From the NCBI GenBank assembly GCA_964448395.1, contig CAYUWM010000001.1, positions 1-64,000 of the forward strand: a DNA stretch of 64,000 bases. The letters are read 5' to 3'. A program made the translations under genes and the position numbers. Below, in pieces: positions 15,828 to 24,029 of the stretch. This DNA is from CAYUWM01 sp964448395 (GTDB lineage: Bacteria; Chloroflexota; Dehalococcoidia; E44-bin15). Each line of letters begins with the position of its first letter. The stretch's first letter is position 1. Under the pieces are notes generated by a model that did no database searches, had not been told where the DNA came from, and saw nothing but the letters and a program-made list of their open reading frames with translations.

Positions 15828-16271
15828 TTAACCCGGCTTCTTCATCACCCACTCTTCGAAGTCGCGGGTGTAGCCTATAGCCTTAATCTTCCACTGCCCG
15901 TCGATTTTCACATACTGCTCGTCGTAGTACGCCCAGCCGGTCATGGTGGAGTTGGGCTGTATGTACAGGTAGTCGTGCATCTTCCATAAGGCCCTTGCCG
16001 TCGTGTCGCCGGTTATCTCTATCTCCGGCAGGTGGCACTCGTGGGAGCTGATAAAGTCCTCGCGGCCGATGGTACCCTTCAGGAAGTCGAGTATCGCCTG
16101 CCTGCCGCTGAAATCGAGGTTCTCACCGTAGTGCGCCTCGGCGTCCTCGGCGAAGCACTCCGACATCTCGTCCCACAGGTTCCGGTCGAGGCAGCGTATA
16201 TACTTGCCCTTGAGCTTCTTGATGGCCTCGATATCCTCCAGCGCCTGGATGCGTCTCTCGATGTCTGACAT
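15828..16271 (-). CDS. BaiE-like NTF2/SnoaL-family protein, copy 1
   Basis: 147 residues, GGAGG ribosome binding site. The alpha helix LEDIEAIKKLKGKYIRCLD opens an NTF2-like cone fold of the SnoaL_4 type. It keeps the Y-x4-D pair of bile-acid 7-alpha-dehydratase BaiE (YIRCLD) and a His in SSHECHLPEIEI where BaiE has a catalytic His, plus the closing DEQYVKIDGQWKI strand. The fold is used by dehydratases and isomerases acting on steroid-like or polyketide substrates; the substrate here is unknown. Last gene of a five-gene run with two paralogues. Confidence 0.75.
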   Translation of the reverse strand: MSDIERRIQALEDIEAIKKLKGKYIRCLDRNLWDEMSECFAEDAEAHYGENLDFSGRQAILDFLKGTIGREDFISSHECHLPEIEITGDTTARALWKMHDYLYIQPNSTMTGWAYYDEQYVKIDGQWKIKAIGYTRDFEEWVMKKPG

Positions 16272-16284
16272 GGTATCCCTCCCT

Positions 16285-17013
16285 CTATAGCTCGTTCAGC
16301 TTGCGGGTCAGCGTCTTGGCGTTCTGAATAGCGAAGCCCTCGATGTCGTTATTGAAATAAATGTATACCTCATCCCGCCCTTTTGCAAGCTCTGCTATCT
16401 TCAACGTCCAGCCATCGAGCTCCTCGTCGCTGTAGCAACTGCTGTACAGCCCGGTGGCGCCGTGGAACCGGACATAGGCAAAATCGGCAGTCGCCAGCAG
16501 CGGGCAGGAGAGGCCGGGCATATCGAACACGCAGAGGGCGGCGTTGTAACGGTGCAGCATATCGAAAACGGCGTCATCCAGCCACGATTCGTGGCGGAAC
16601 TCGATAACATATCGAAACCGCTGGGGCAGCATCGACAGGAAGCTTTCAAGCCTCTCGTCGTCCCGTTGCATGCTGGGCGGGAGCTGAAACAGCAGTGGGC
16701 CCAGCTTGTCGTCGAGATATCGCGCCCGCGACAGGAACGTCTCCACCGGCTCGGCGACGTTCTTGAGCCGCTTGATGTGGGTGATGAAGCGGCTGGCTTT
16801 GACCGAGTAGCGAAAGCCGTCGGGCGATTTGCGGCACCAGCCCTGGAACGCCTGCTCCGAGGGCAGGCGGTAGAAGCTGTTGTTGAGCTCTACGGTGGGG
16901 AAGTGCTCGGCATAGTACTGGAGCCACTGAGCCTGCGGCAGCTTCTGCGGGTAGAACGTGCCGCGCCAGTGGGGGTATACCCAGCCGCTGGTACCGATGA
17001 AATACTGTGCCAC
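16285..17013 (-). CDS. DUF72 (YecE-like) TIM-barrel protein
   Basis: 242 residues from a GTG at 17013 spaced correctly from GAGG; a TTG six bases earlier is possible. Typical DUF72 features: FIGTSGWVYPHWRG at the start, VELNNSFYRLPS, FRYSVKASRFITH, LGPLLFQLPP, FRHESW, and YVYFNND-like YIYFNNDIEG near the end. The family has a TIM-barrel fold and conserved polar residues around a pocket, but its biochemical role is not established. It separates two BaiE-like paralogues in one operon, which may be incidental. Confidence 0.85.
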   Translation of the reverse strand: MAQYFIGTSGWVYPHWRGTFYPQKLPQAQWLQYYAEHFPTVELNNSFYRLPSEQAFQGWCRKSPDGFRYSVKASRFITHIKRLKNVAEPVETFLSRARYLDDKLGPLLFQLPPSMQRDDERLESFLSMLPQRFRYVIEFRHESWLDDAVFDMLHRYNAALCVFDMPGLSCPLLATADFAYVRFHGATGLYSSCYSDEELDGWTLKIAELAKGRDEVYIYFNNDIEGFAIQNAKTLTRKLNEL

Positions 17014-17037
17014 CTGCAAACCTCGATAGGGATGATA

Positions 17038-17484
17038 TTACTTGGTCTGCGTCCACTCTTCAAGCAGGCGCGAGATGGCGGTGCTCTTTATGCGCCACCG
17101 GCCATCCTGTTTCACGTATTCCTCATCGTAGTAGCCCCAGCCGGTCAGCGTCGATATACCGGTGATTATCAGGCGATCCTGCAGCGCCCACTTCGCCCGT
17201 GCCGTAGCCTCGCCGGTTATCTCGATCTCGGCGTTGTGGCCGTGATGGGCGGTGGTGAACGTGTCCCGCCCCACGGTTTTCTTGAGGAAATCGATGATGG
17301 CCTTCCGTCCCTCCAGCTTGATGTCGGGGCCGTAATCCGCGGTAGCATCTCCGGTGAAGACCTCTTCCAATTCGTCCCACAGGTTCTGGTCCACACTGCG
17401 GAAGTACACCGCCTTCAGTTTGCGGATGGCCTCGATATCGGTCAGTATCCTGACCTGTTTCTCCAGTTCGCTGATGTCAGCCAT
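17038..17484 (-). CDS. BaiE-like NTF2/SnoaL-family protein, copy 2
   Basis: 148 residues, GGAGG ribosome binding site. Same architecture as the other two copies: LTDIEAIRKLKAVYFRSVD (Y-x4-D), AHHGHNAEIEI (His), and DEEYVKQDGRWRI. The copies differ clearly along their length, so they are old paralogues rather than a recent duplication, yet the Tyr, Asp and His positions stay fixed, arguing for an active site under selection. Probable cytoplasmic dehydratase or isomerase; substrate unknown. Confidence 0.75.
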   Translation of the reverse strand: MADISELEKQVRILTDIEAIRKLKAVYFRSVDQNLWDELEEVFTGDATADYGPDIKLEGRKAIIDFLKKTVGRDTFTTAHHGHNAEIEITGEATARAKWALQDRLIITGISTLTGWGYYDEEYVKQDGRWRIKSTAISRLLEEWTQTK

Positions 17485-17509
17485 GGTTGGTGACCTCCTT
17501 ATCCGTCCT

Positions 17510-18022
17510 TTATTCTGCCGCTTCGCCGGGTTTATCGAACTGATAGACCTGGCTCAGCTTCAGGCTGGCTATGTCGTTGCGGCTCCACATCTCCTCGTAG
17601 AGGCGATAGCAATGCATAGACTTGATCTTCCACTCGCCGTCCTGTTTCACGTACTCTTCATTAAACACGCTCATACCGCCCAGCGACAGGTTGGCCTCGG
17701 TCTCGATGAGGTAGGTCTTGACCTCCCACATCCCGGTGGCGCTGCCGTCGCCGGTGATCTCTATCTGGGGATGGTGGCCCGTGTGGGAGGTGAGCCGTAT
17801 GGGGGGAAGGGATACCCGGTAGAACTCCATGAGCTCTTGCCGGCCGTCGTATTTCATCGCCCCTCCCATGAAGCTGGCCTTGACATCCCCGGCCAGGCAC
17901 TGCTCCAGCTCCTCCCACAGCTTGCTGTCGAGGCAGTGCAGGTATCTGTGCTTCAACTTCTTGATCGCCTCTATGTCCTCCAGCAAGCCGATCCTCTTGT
18001 CGATATCCGTTTGCTCTCCCAT
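17510..18022 (-). CDS. BaiE-like NTF2/SnoaL-family protein, copy 3
   Basis: 170 residues, TGGAGG ribosome binding site. It has LEDIEAIKKLKHRYLHCLD (Y-x4-D), SHTGHHPQIEITG (His) and NEEYVKQDGEWKI. It also has a C-terminal extension (YEEMWSRND onward) like the tail of BaiE itself, making it the copy closest to that dehydratase by eye. It is directly downstream of the flavoprotein gene (21-base gap), suggesting that a flavin-dependent oxidation or reduction and a dehydration act on a common substrate; this is inference. Confidence 0.77.
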   Translation of the reverse strand: MGEQTDIDKRIGLLEDIEAIKKLKHRYLHCLDSKLWEELEQCLAGDVKASFMGGAMKYDGRQELMEFYRVSLPPIRLTSHTGHHPQIEITGDGSATGMWEVKTYLIETEANLSLGGMSVFNEEYVKQDGEWKIKSMHCYRLYEEMWSRNDIASLKLSQVYQFDKPGEAAE

Positions 18023-18043
18023 AGCGGTGCCTCCAATGGTTGG

Positions 18044-19036
18044 TTATTCATTTCCTTCGATCAGTTTCCCCAAATCGCCTTCTTTGCCGAGCATGTTCTC
18101 AGCCCCGGTGATGACTGTAAGGATTAAATCCTTAACCGTCATCACGCTATCGATGACACCCACCGCCAGCGAGCCGCCGGCTATCCGCAATGCCACCTCC
18201 GCATCGATGCCGCTGTCCCAGTCTATCTCTCCGTCCGGGGAGCGCCTGAACATCACCTGCTCAAGATGCTGGAGCCACTGATCCATGGGCATGTCCCCCC
18301 TCTTTCCCAGCAGCTTTTCATACTCCTCAGGATCGGGCGGGGTCAGGGCGCGCTCGCGGTAATCCTTGTCCCAGGGCTGCGCTTCCACTAGGGCCTGCTT
18401 GTACCGGTCGGAGACGGGGCACTCCTCGGTGGCGAGGAAGCGGGTGCCCATGTATATGCCCTCCGCACCCATCGCCAGCGCGGCGAGGAAGCCTCGGGCG
18501 TCGCCGATGCCGCCGGCGGCGATGATGGGTATCCGCATCTGCCTGACGGCGGTAGTGATGCTCACCAGGGTGGGGATCTGGTGAATGCTCTTGAAAGCGG
18601 TGCCCTCGAGGCCGACGATAACGACGGCGTCCGCCCCCTGCCTTTCGGCGGCCATGGCGTGCTGCACAGAGGCCACCTTGTGCACCCACTTGAGACCGGC
18701 CTCCTGTATGCGCTTGCCGTGGTTGTCGGCGCGGTATGCCGAGGTGAAGATGACCGGGACCCTCTCCTCGATGGCCACCTCTCTCATCCCATCAACGCTG
18801 GGGCACAGGCCTATCGACAGGTTTACGCCGAAGGGCGCATCGGTAACGGATCGTACCTTCCTGATATCCTCTCGCAGCCGTTCCGGTGTGCGCATGGCGC
18901 TGGCGGTGATAATGCCGAACCCGCCTGCGGCAGATACCGGCGCAGCCAGTCCCGACCGCCCGAACCCGCCGAAGGCCCCCTGGATGATGGGGTACCTGCT
19001 GCCGAGGATCTGGGTTACCCTCGTATTCCAGTTCAC
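18044..19036 (-). CDS. Nitronate monooxygenase-family flavoprotein
   Basis: 330 residues if translation begins at the GTG at 19036, which has an ideal AGGAG six bases upstream; earlier starts would lie before the predicted transcript. An FMN-binding TIM barrel of the 2-nitropropane dioxygenase / FabK-like family: PIIQGAFGGFGRS, AAGGFGIITAS, GVNLSIGLCP, then the phosphate-binding AAGGIGDARGFLAA and GAEGIYMGTRFLATEE. Family members oxidise nitronates or reduce enoyl thioesters, and many are misnamed; the substrate is open. First gene of the operon with the BaiE-like proteins. Confidence 0.83.
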   Translation of the reverse strand: MNWNTRVTQILGSRYPIIQGAFGGFGRSGLAAPVSAAGGFGIITASAMRTPERLREDIRKVRSVTDAPFGVNLSIGLCPSVDGMREVAIEERVPVIFTSAYRADNHGKRIQEAGLKWVHKVASVQHAMAAERQGADAVVIVGLEGTAFKSIHQIPTLVSITTAVRQMRIPIIAAGGIGDARGFLAALAMGAEGIYMGTRFLATEECPVSDRYKQALVEAQPWDKDYRERALTPPDPEEYEKLLGKRGDMPMDQWLQHLEQVMFRRSPDGEIDWDSGIDAEVALRIAGGSLAVGVIDSVMTVKDLILTVITGAENMLGKEGDLGKLIEGNE

Positions 19037-19052
19037 ACTAATCTCCTGCTGC

Positions 19053-19081
19053 ATTATCTCAGGCAATATAACCACAGTCAA
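19053..19081 (-). promoter_or_regulatory. Promoter of the flavoprotein/BaiE-like operon
   Basis: On the minus strand TTGACT (19081-19076) and GATAAT (19058-19053) are 17 bases apart. The start near 19046 leaves a leader of about ten bases that contains just the AGGAG site, supporting the GTG start at 19036. Confidence 0.65.
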
Positions 19082-19141
19082 CCTTGATACGGTCGGGGCT
19101 TTGTGGTAGATTTCGTGGTGTCAGGATGGGGGAGATTGGCT

Positions 19142-19780
19142 ATGGACCTGGAGAGGGATCGCGATAGGCTGCTGGAACACCTGCGGCGCGAGATAGAGGA
19201 TGAGCGGGTGTTGGAGGCCATGTCGCGGGTGCGGCGAGAATTGTTCGTGCCCGCCGAGAACCTCAGATATTCCTATGACGATCGGCCGCTGCCGATAGGG
19301 AAGGGGCAGACCATATCGCAGCCGTTCATCGTGGCTCTGATGACCCAGGCGATGGAGCTGACCGGGAACGAGAAGGTGCTGGAGCTGGGCACCGGTTGCG
19401 GTTACCAGGCAGCTATCCTTGCCGAGCTGGCCAAACAGGTGGTGACCGTTGAGCGGATGGATATCCTCGCCAGGACGGCGCGGGAGACTCTAAATAAGCT
19501 CGGATATAAGAATGTAGAGGTACACCTGTCGACCGACACACTCGTAACGCCTCCCGATGCGCCATATGATGCGATAGTGGTTACCGCTGCCGCCCCTAAA
19601 ATTCCACCGGAACTATTGGATCAATTGAATGTGGGAGGTCGTTTGGTAATACCAGTCGGCTCACGCTGGGAGCAGAGCCTGCTGAAGGTTGTAAAGCGCG
19701 ATGGGGAGGCACAGGTGATGAACCTTACCGGCTGCCGTTTCGTCCCGCTGATCGGAGACGGGGCGTGGAGCGATGATTAA
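19142..19780 (+). CDS. pcm: Protein-L-isoaspartate O-methyltransferase
   Basis: 212 residues from the ATG at 19142, which follows GGGGGAG at good spacing; an upstream in-frame GTG is less likely. Class I methyltransferase with the PCMT signature: RRELFVPAE, YDDRPLPIGKGQTISQPF, SAM-binding VLELGTGCGYQAAILAE, and IVVTAAAPKIP. It methylates isoaspartyl residues in aged proteins for repair. The stop abuts, with no gap, the stop of the convergent membrane protein gene. Confidence 0.92.
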   Translation: MDLERDRDRLLEHLRREIEDERVLEAMSRVRRELFVPAENLRYSYDDRPLPIGKGQTISQPFIVALMTQAMELTGNEKVLELGTGCGYQAAILAELAKQVVTVERMDILARTARETLNKLGYKNVEVHLSTDTLVTPPDAPYDAIVVTAAAPKIPPELLDQLNVGGRLVIPVGSRWEQSLLKVVKRDGEAQVMNLTGCRFVPLIGDGAWSDD

Positions 19781-20386
19781 TCACGATGTTTGTTCCTCTT
19801 GATTCTGTCGTTTCCCTTTACGCGGCCACAGCCACCAGGCGGCGAGCGCTATCAATATGACAGCGGTAACAGCGACGACTGGTCCCCATCCCAGCCTTTC
19901 GAGCAATTCGGGGACATAAAGGCTCAGCAGGGTGACAATGGTTCCGGATATGAGCACCCCGGCGCAGATGGGTATTATAGTGTCCCTGAACCTCATCCCG
20001 AGGAGATAGGCGGCGATTATCCCAGTCCAGGCGCCGGTTATGGGCAGGGGGATGGCGACGAAGAGGGCGAGCCCGACCCGGCCGTACTTCTCGATGAACT
20101 CGGCGCGTCGGCGGGTACGGCTGAGGAACTTTTCTACCAACACCCCTATAATGCCCATTCTGGCTGAGAGACGCCGTATCCGTTCCATGAAAAAGAAGAG
20201 GAATGGAATGGGAATGAGGTTGCCGACATAAGCTATGGGAAAAGCATGGTACCAGTGCATATCGAGAACATTGATACCTATCGGAATCGCTCCCCTGAGT
20301 TCGGAGATAGGCAGCATGGAGACGATAAAGACGATGAGGGGGTCTGAGATGCCCCAATTGACTACGACCTGTTCGATGGTGAACAC
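19781..20386 (-). CDS. COG2426 small multidrug export-type membrane protein
   Basis: 201 residues from a GTG at 20386; a longer in-frame opening would run into gatB on the other strand. Early membrane segments include SDPLIVFIVSMLPISELRGAIPIG, the hallmark of the family (the ELRGAIP loop), then FPIAYVGNLIPIPFLFFF, a cytoplasmic loop with RRRAEFIEKYG, GLALFVAIPLPITGAWTG, and two more spans before a basic tail. The family is often labelled small multidrug export protein, but transport activity is poorly supported. The gene diverges from gatB. Confidence 0.78.
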   Translation of the reverse strand: MFTIEQVVVNWGISDPLIVFIVSMLPISELRGAIPIGINVLDMHWYHAFPIAYVGNLIPIPFLFFFMERIRRLSARMGIIGVLVEKFLSRTRRRAEFIEKYGRVGLALFVAIPLPITGAWTGIIAAYLLGMRFRDTIIPICAGVLISGTIVTLLSLYVPELLERLGWGPVVAVTAVILIALAAWWLWPRKGKRQNQEEQTS

Positions 20387-20430
20387 CCAGACACGATACC
20401 AGCGATGAGCGAGTCCTGTCAAGCTGACCC

Positions 20431-20459
20431 TTGTTTTGGCATTGAAAGGTTGATATACT
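20431..20459 (+). promoter_or_regulatory. Promoter of gatB, predicted leaderless
   Basis: TTGTTT (20431-20436) and TATACT (20454-20459) are 17 bases apart. The ATG at 20468 begins eight bases after the -10, and no ribosome binding site exists, so the transcript should start essentially at the start codon. Confidence 0.65.
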
Positions 20460-20467
20460 AGCCACGA

Positions 20468-22080
20468 ATGGAATTGGAGACGGTCATCGGGCTTGAGGTG
20501 CATGCGCAACTGCTCACGGAGAGCAAGATGTTTTGCACTTGCAGCGCGGACTACGCCAGTACGGAGCCCAACACCCATGTATGCCCGGTTTGCCTCGGCA
20601 TGCCCGGTGTGCTGCCGGTTATCAACCGGAAGGCTCTGGAATACACAGTGATGACCGCGCTCGCGCTGAACTGCACCATACCCGCATATACCAAGTTTGA
20701 CCGGAAAAACTACCCCTATCCCGACTTGGTGAAGGGGTACCAGATATCCCAGTACGAAGAGCCGGTGGGCATCGGCGGGTGGCTGGATATAGAGGCTGAC
20801 GGGCAGAAGAGGAGAGCGGGGATAACACGGGTGCATCTGGAGGAAGATACGGCTAAGCTGACCCACCGTTCCCTCAGACGGGGGGAATCCTACAGCCTGG
20901 TGGACGTAAACCGCGCCGGTGTGCCCCTCATGGAGATAGTCGGGGATCCAGACCTGCGTTCGCCCGAAGAGGCACGGCAGTACCTGATCAAGCTGCGTGC
21001 CATTCTACAGTTCCTGGGGGTTTCCACCGGCAATATGGAAGAGGGCAGTTTCCGGTGCGACGCCAATATCAGCATCAGGGCAGTGGGTGGTGAGCACTCG
21101 GTGAAGGTAGAGGTCAAGAACATGAACAGCTTTAAAGCGGTATATCGCGCCCTGCAATATGAGGAACAGCGGCAGCGAAGGGCTGTAGAGGCCGGGGAGC
21201 GGCTAACGCAGGAGACCAGGGGCTGGATGGAGGACAAGGGGATCACGGTGTCCCAGCGGAGCAAGGAATACGCCCATGATTACCGCTATTTCCCTGAGCC
21301 AGACCTCCCGCCCATGGCGTTCGAGCGGGATTGGGTGGAGGGGATCAGGGCGCGGTTGCCCGAGCTTCCGGAAGCCCGGAGGGACAGGTTCGTTGCCGAT
21401 TATGGTCTTACGGATTACGACGCCAGCCTGCTCACCATATCGAAAGCGACAGCGGATTATTTCGAAACATGCCTGGGTATGGTAGAGGGGCAGGAGCGGG
21501 CTAAGATGGCGAAGGCAGTAAGCAACTGGATGCTGGGTGAATTTGCGCGCCTGCTGAACGCTACCGATACCGCGATAGAGGACTCAAGGGTCAAGCCGAT
21601 CCTGATATTAGAGTTGATAAAGCTCGTCGATAGTGGGAAAATCAGTGTGCCCACTGCCAAATCGGTGTTCGAGGAAATGTTCCACAGCGGTAAGAGCGCT
21701 GCCGAGGTAGTCGAAGCACANNNNNNNNNNNNNNNNNNNNNNNNNNNNNNNNNNNNNNNNNNNNNNNNNNNNNNNNNNNNNNNNNNNNNNNNNNNNNNNN
21801 NNNNNNNNNNNNNNNNNNNNTGTTCGAGGAAATGTTCCACAGCGGTAAGAGCGCTGCCGAGGTAGTCGAAGCACAGGGCCTTACCCAAATAAGTGACGAT
21901 CAGGAGATAGGGGCTGTGGTGGACAAGGTGATAGCGGCAAATGCGAAGGCGGCTGACGATTTTAAGCAAGGCAAAGAGCAGGCGTTAAAGTTTCTAGTGG
22001 GTCAGGTTATGCGGGAGACCAAAGGGCGCGCCAACCACGCTGTGGTGACGAAATTATTGATAGAGAGGCTGGGGGAATAG
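20468..22080 (+). CDS. gatB: Aspartyl/glutamyl-tRNA amidotransferase subunit B, interrupted by an assembly gap
   Basis: Begins METLETV-like (MELETVIGLEVHAQLL), with a zinc site C-x-C and C-x2-C in FCTCSADY and HVCPVCLG, and KGYQISQYEEP and NVKM-type KVEVKNMNSFKAV segments. The GatB/Yqey tail binds tRNA. A run of 100 N (21721-21820) breaks the frame, but the 55 bases before it are repeated exactly after it. Removing the N run and one copy gives 1458 bases, a continuous frame of 485 residues, normal for GatB. The enzyme converts mischarged Glu-tRNA(Gln) or Asp-tRNA(Asn). Because GlnRS is also encoded here, the Asn route may be the essential one. secG starts two bases after the stop. Confidence 0.92.
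21666..21720 (+). repeat. 55-base duplicate, left of the assembly gap
   Basis: Identical to 21821-21875. The two copies flank a 100-N gap inside gatB and represent the same genomic bases at the ends of two contigs. Confidence 0.9.
21721..21820. other. Assembly gap (100 N)
   Basis: A run of exactly 100 unknown bases, a conventional size for a scaffold gap of unknown length. The flanking 55-base duplicate indicates that the true gap length is minus 55, so no sequence is missing. Confidence 0.97.
21821..21875 (+). repeat. 55-base duplicate, right of the assembly gap
   Basis: Identical to 21666-21720; see the gap entry. The coding frame of gatB resumes correctly only if one copy is removed. Confidence 0.9.
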
Positions 22081-22081
22081 T

Positions 22082-22303
22082 ATGGAGACTTACCTGTATG
22101 TTGCTCAAATAATACTTGCCGTTGTGCTGATCGCCGTTTTCCTGCTTCAGGTGAGGGGTGGCGGACTTGGAGGCATATTCGGCCAGCAGACCGGCATGTA
22201 TCGCACTAAGCGGGGGATAGAGAAAACTCTGTTCCGCTTCACCATAATCCTGATGTTGATATTCGTTATTATCTCGATACTGGCAGTCCAGACGAGCGGT
22301 TAG
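22082..22303 (+). CDS. secG: Preprotein translocase subunit SecG
   Basis: 73 residues with two membrane spans (about 5-22 and 50-70). The loop between them, LLQVRGGGLGGIFGQQ, and the RGIEKTLFRFT segment before span 2 are the SecG signature. SecG joins SecYE in the membrane and helps SecA-driven export. It starts two bases after gatB and is four bases ahead of the next gene, so it is part of one operon. secY should lie in the spc operon beyond the right edge. Confidence 0.88.
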   Translation: METYLYVAQIILAVVLIAVFLLQVRGGGLGGIFGQQTGMYRTKRGIEKTLFRFTIILMLIFVIISILAVQTSG

Positions 22304-22307
22304 TTCC

Positions 22308-23111
22308 ATGGCAATCATCACCCTGACCACCGATTTCGGTGTCGATGACCCTTACGTGGCAGTGATGAAGGGTGTGATACTCTTAATCAACCCTGACGCT
22401 AACATCGTGGACATATGCCACACCGTAAAGCCGCAGGACGTGGCGCAGGGGGCATTCATCCTGAGCACCACACATCGCTACTACCCCAAAGGCTCGATAC
22501 ATATCGCGGTGGTGGATCCGGGTGTGGGCACCGAGCGACAGGCGGTATTGCTGATTACCTCTCAGGGGTTTTTCATTGGACCGGACAATGGCGTGCTGAG
22601 CTATGTGGTAGAAGAGTCATTGCCGGATATCGAGGCTATCGCGCTGACCAACGAGCGCTACTGGCTATCTCCGCTAAGCAGCACCTTCCACGGGCGGGAT
22701 GTATTCGCTCCGGTTGCAGCCCACCTGTCTAAAGGGGTACCTCCGGGCCAATTCGGTGATCCCATTCCCTCGATTGCCACAATCCTTATCCCCAGACCAC
22801 AAGCCGGTGAGGATGGTGTTCTCAAAGGAAGGGTGATCCATATCGATCGCTTCGGGAACCTGATCACCGACATCAGGGAGCCCGACCTGCCTGAGGGGAG
22901 GCTCTTCGTTGAGGTCGGCGGCCACATCATCGATGACTTGAGTCCGTCGTATGAAGAGGGCGAGGAGCTGCTGGCGATCATGGGTTCGGAGAGCAGGCTG
23001 GAGGTATCGGTAAAGAAAGGCAGCGCTGCCAAGTTTCTCAAGTCCAAGGTAGGAGACGAGGTGAAGGTGGGGATTAACAAGGCATCGCTTAAGGGCAGAT
23101 TCAGAAGGTAG
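22308..23111 (+). CDS. SAM hydroxide adenosyltransferase (DUF62, SAM hydrolase)
   Basis: 267 residues. N-terminal domain begins MAIITLTTDFGVDDPYVAVM, with DICHTVKPQDVAQGAF, VVDPGVGTERQAV and GPDNGVLSYV, the conserved core of the DUF62/SAM-hydroxide adenosyltransferase family. The smaller C-terminal beta domain begins near IHIDRFGNLITDI, where the Asn and Asp contact SAM. Characterised members split SAM into adenosine and methionine using water, and relatives are fluorinases or chlorinases; the hydrolase is the default for this type. The physiological role is unclear. Confidence 0.88.
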   Translation: MAIITLTTDFGVDDPYVAVMKGVILLINPDANIVDICHTVKPQDVAQGAFILSTTHRYYPKGSIHIAVVDPGVGTERQAVLLITSQGFFIGPDNGVLSYVVEESLPDIEAIALTNERYWLSPLSSTFHGRDVFAPVAAHLSKGVPPGQFGDPIPSIATILIPRPQAGEDGVLKGRVIHIDRFGNLITDIREPDLPEGRLFVEVGGHIIDDLSPSYEEGEELLAIMGSESRLEVSVKKGSAAKFLKSKVGDEVKVGINKASLKGRFRR

Positions 23112-23114
23112 GCC

Positions 23115-24020
23115 ATGGCTGACTTGAAAATCTGGTTCTTGGAGACCAGGCCCAGCTTTCTGCTGCTGGTGCCGGTTTGCGTATTCACCGGCGTTGCTGT
23201 ATCACTGTATGACGGCTACCCCTTCCGTCCCCTTTACTTTGCCCTGGCTTTCATCGGTGCCCTGTTCGCTCACATCAGCGTCAATGTGCTGAATGAGTAT
23301 TCAGACTGGCGGACAGGGATAGATTTCCGTACCCAGAGAACACCCTTCAGCGGCGGCAGCGGCCTGCTGCCCGCGGGCCTGCTGAAGCCAGTACAGGCGC
23401 TGATGCTGGGTCTGGGTAGCCTGGCTATAACCGTTGCCATCGGCATCTACTTCGCCGTTATCTATACATGGGCTATCCTGCCCTTAGGGATCGTTGGGGT
23501 TTTACTAATCCTTCTGTATACGCCTTACCTGACCAAGCTGACGGGGATAACCGAGCTTGTAGGGCCAGGGCTGGGCTTCGGGCTGATGGTGCTTGGCACG
23601 TATGTCACCCAGTCCGGCGATTACCATGTATCGTCAGTGCTGGTGTCGCTGGTGGCTGGCCTGCTGATCGCCAACCTGCTGCTGATCAACGAGTTCCCCG
23701 ATGTGGAGGCCGACCGGCCGGCTGGCAGGAAACACCTGCCCATAATCTTAGGAAGGGCGAAGGCTGCTTGGATATACTGCGCGATAGCCGTGATGGCTTA
23801 TGCGGTGATAGTGGTGGGCGTTGCTATCGAATCGCTCCCGCTGTGGGCGCTGCTGGGGCTGGCCACGCTGCCGCTGGGGGTGAAGGCGATGGCGGGGGTG
23901 CTCAAGCATCACAGTGACATGCCCAGGCTAATGCCTTCACTGGGAATGAACGTCATGTCCGTGTTGCTGACCCCTACGCTGATGTCTGTCGGTATCATCA
24001 TCGCAACTTACACCGGGTAG
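23115..24020 (+). CDS. UbiA-family prenyltransferase, MenA-like
   Basis: 301 residues, about eight to nine membrane spans. First Asp-rich motif: NVLNEYSDWRTGID (about 57-70); second: NEFPDVEADRPAGRKHL (about 191-207). Both bind Mg-diphosphate. The second motif and the following LPIILG are close to MenA (1,4-dihydroxy-2-naphthoate prenyltransferase). It attaches an isoprenoid chain to a ring acceptor in the membrane. No other menaquinone gene is in the window, so the acceptor is uncertain. It ends nine bases from the convergent cysS stop. Confidence 0.8.
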   Translation: MADLKIWFLETRPSFLLLVPVCVFTGVAVSLYDGYPFRPLYFALAFIGALFAHISVNVLNEYSDWRTGIDFRTQRTPFSGGSGLLPAGLLKPVQALMLGLGSLAITVAIGIYFAVIYTWAILPLGIVGVLLILLYTPYLTKLTGITELVGPGLGFGLMVLGTYVTQSGDYHVSSVLVSLVAGLLIANLLLINEFPDVEADRPAGRKHLPIILGRAKAAWIYCAIAVMAYAVIVVGVAIESLPLWALLGLATLPLGVKAMAGVLKHHSDMPRLMPSLGMNVMSVLLTPTLMSVGIIIATYTG

Positions 24021-24029
24021 TTAGCCTTT

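Noticed and set aside
16462..17493. Open frame of 343 codons opposite the DUF72 and BaiE-like genes
   Set aside because: Antisense to two genes with strong ribosome binding sites and family motifs.
21666..21875. True tandem duplication within gatB
   Set aside because: The copies are identical, directly abut the N run on both sides, and gatB is whole only after removing one copy.
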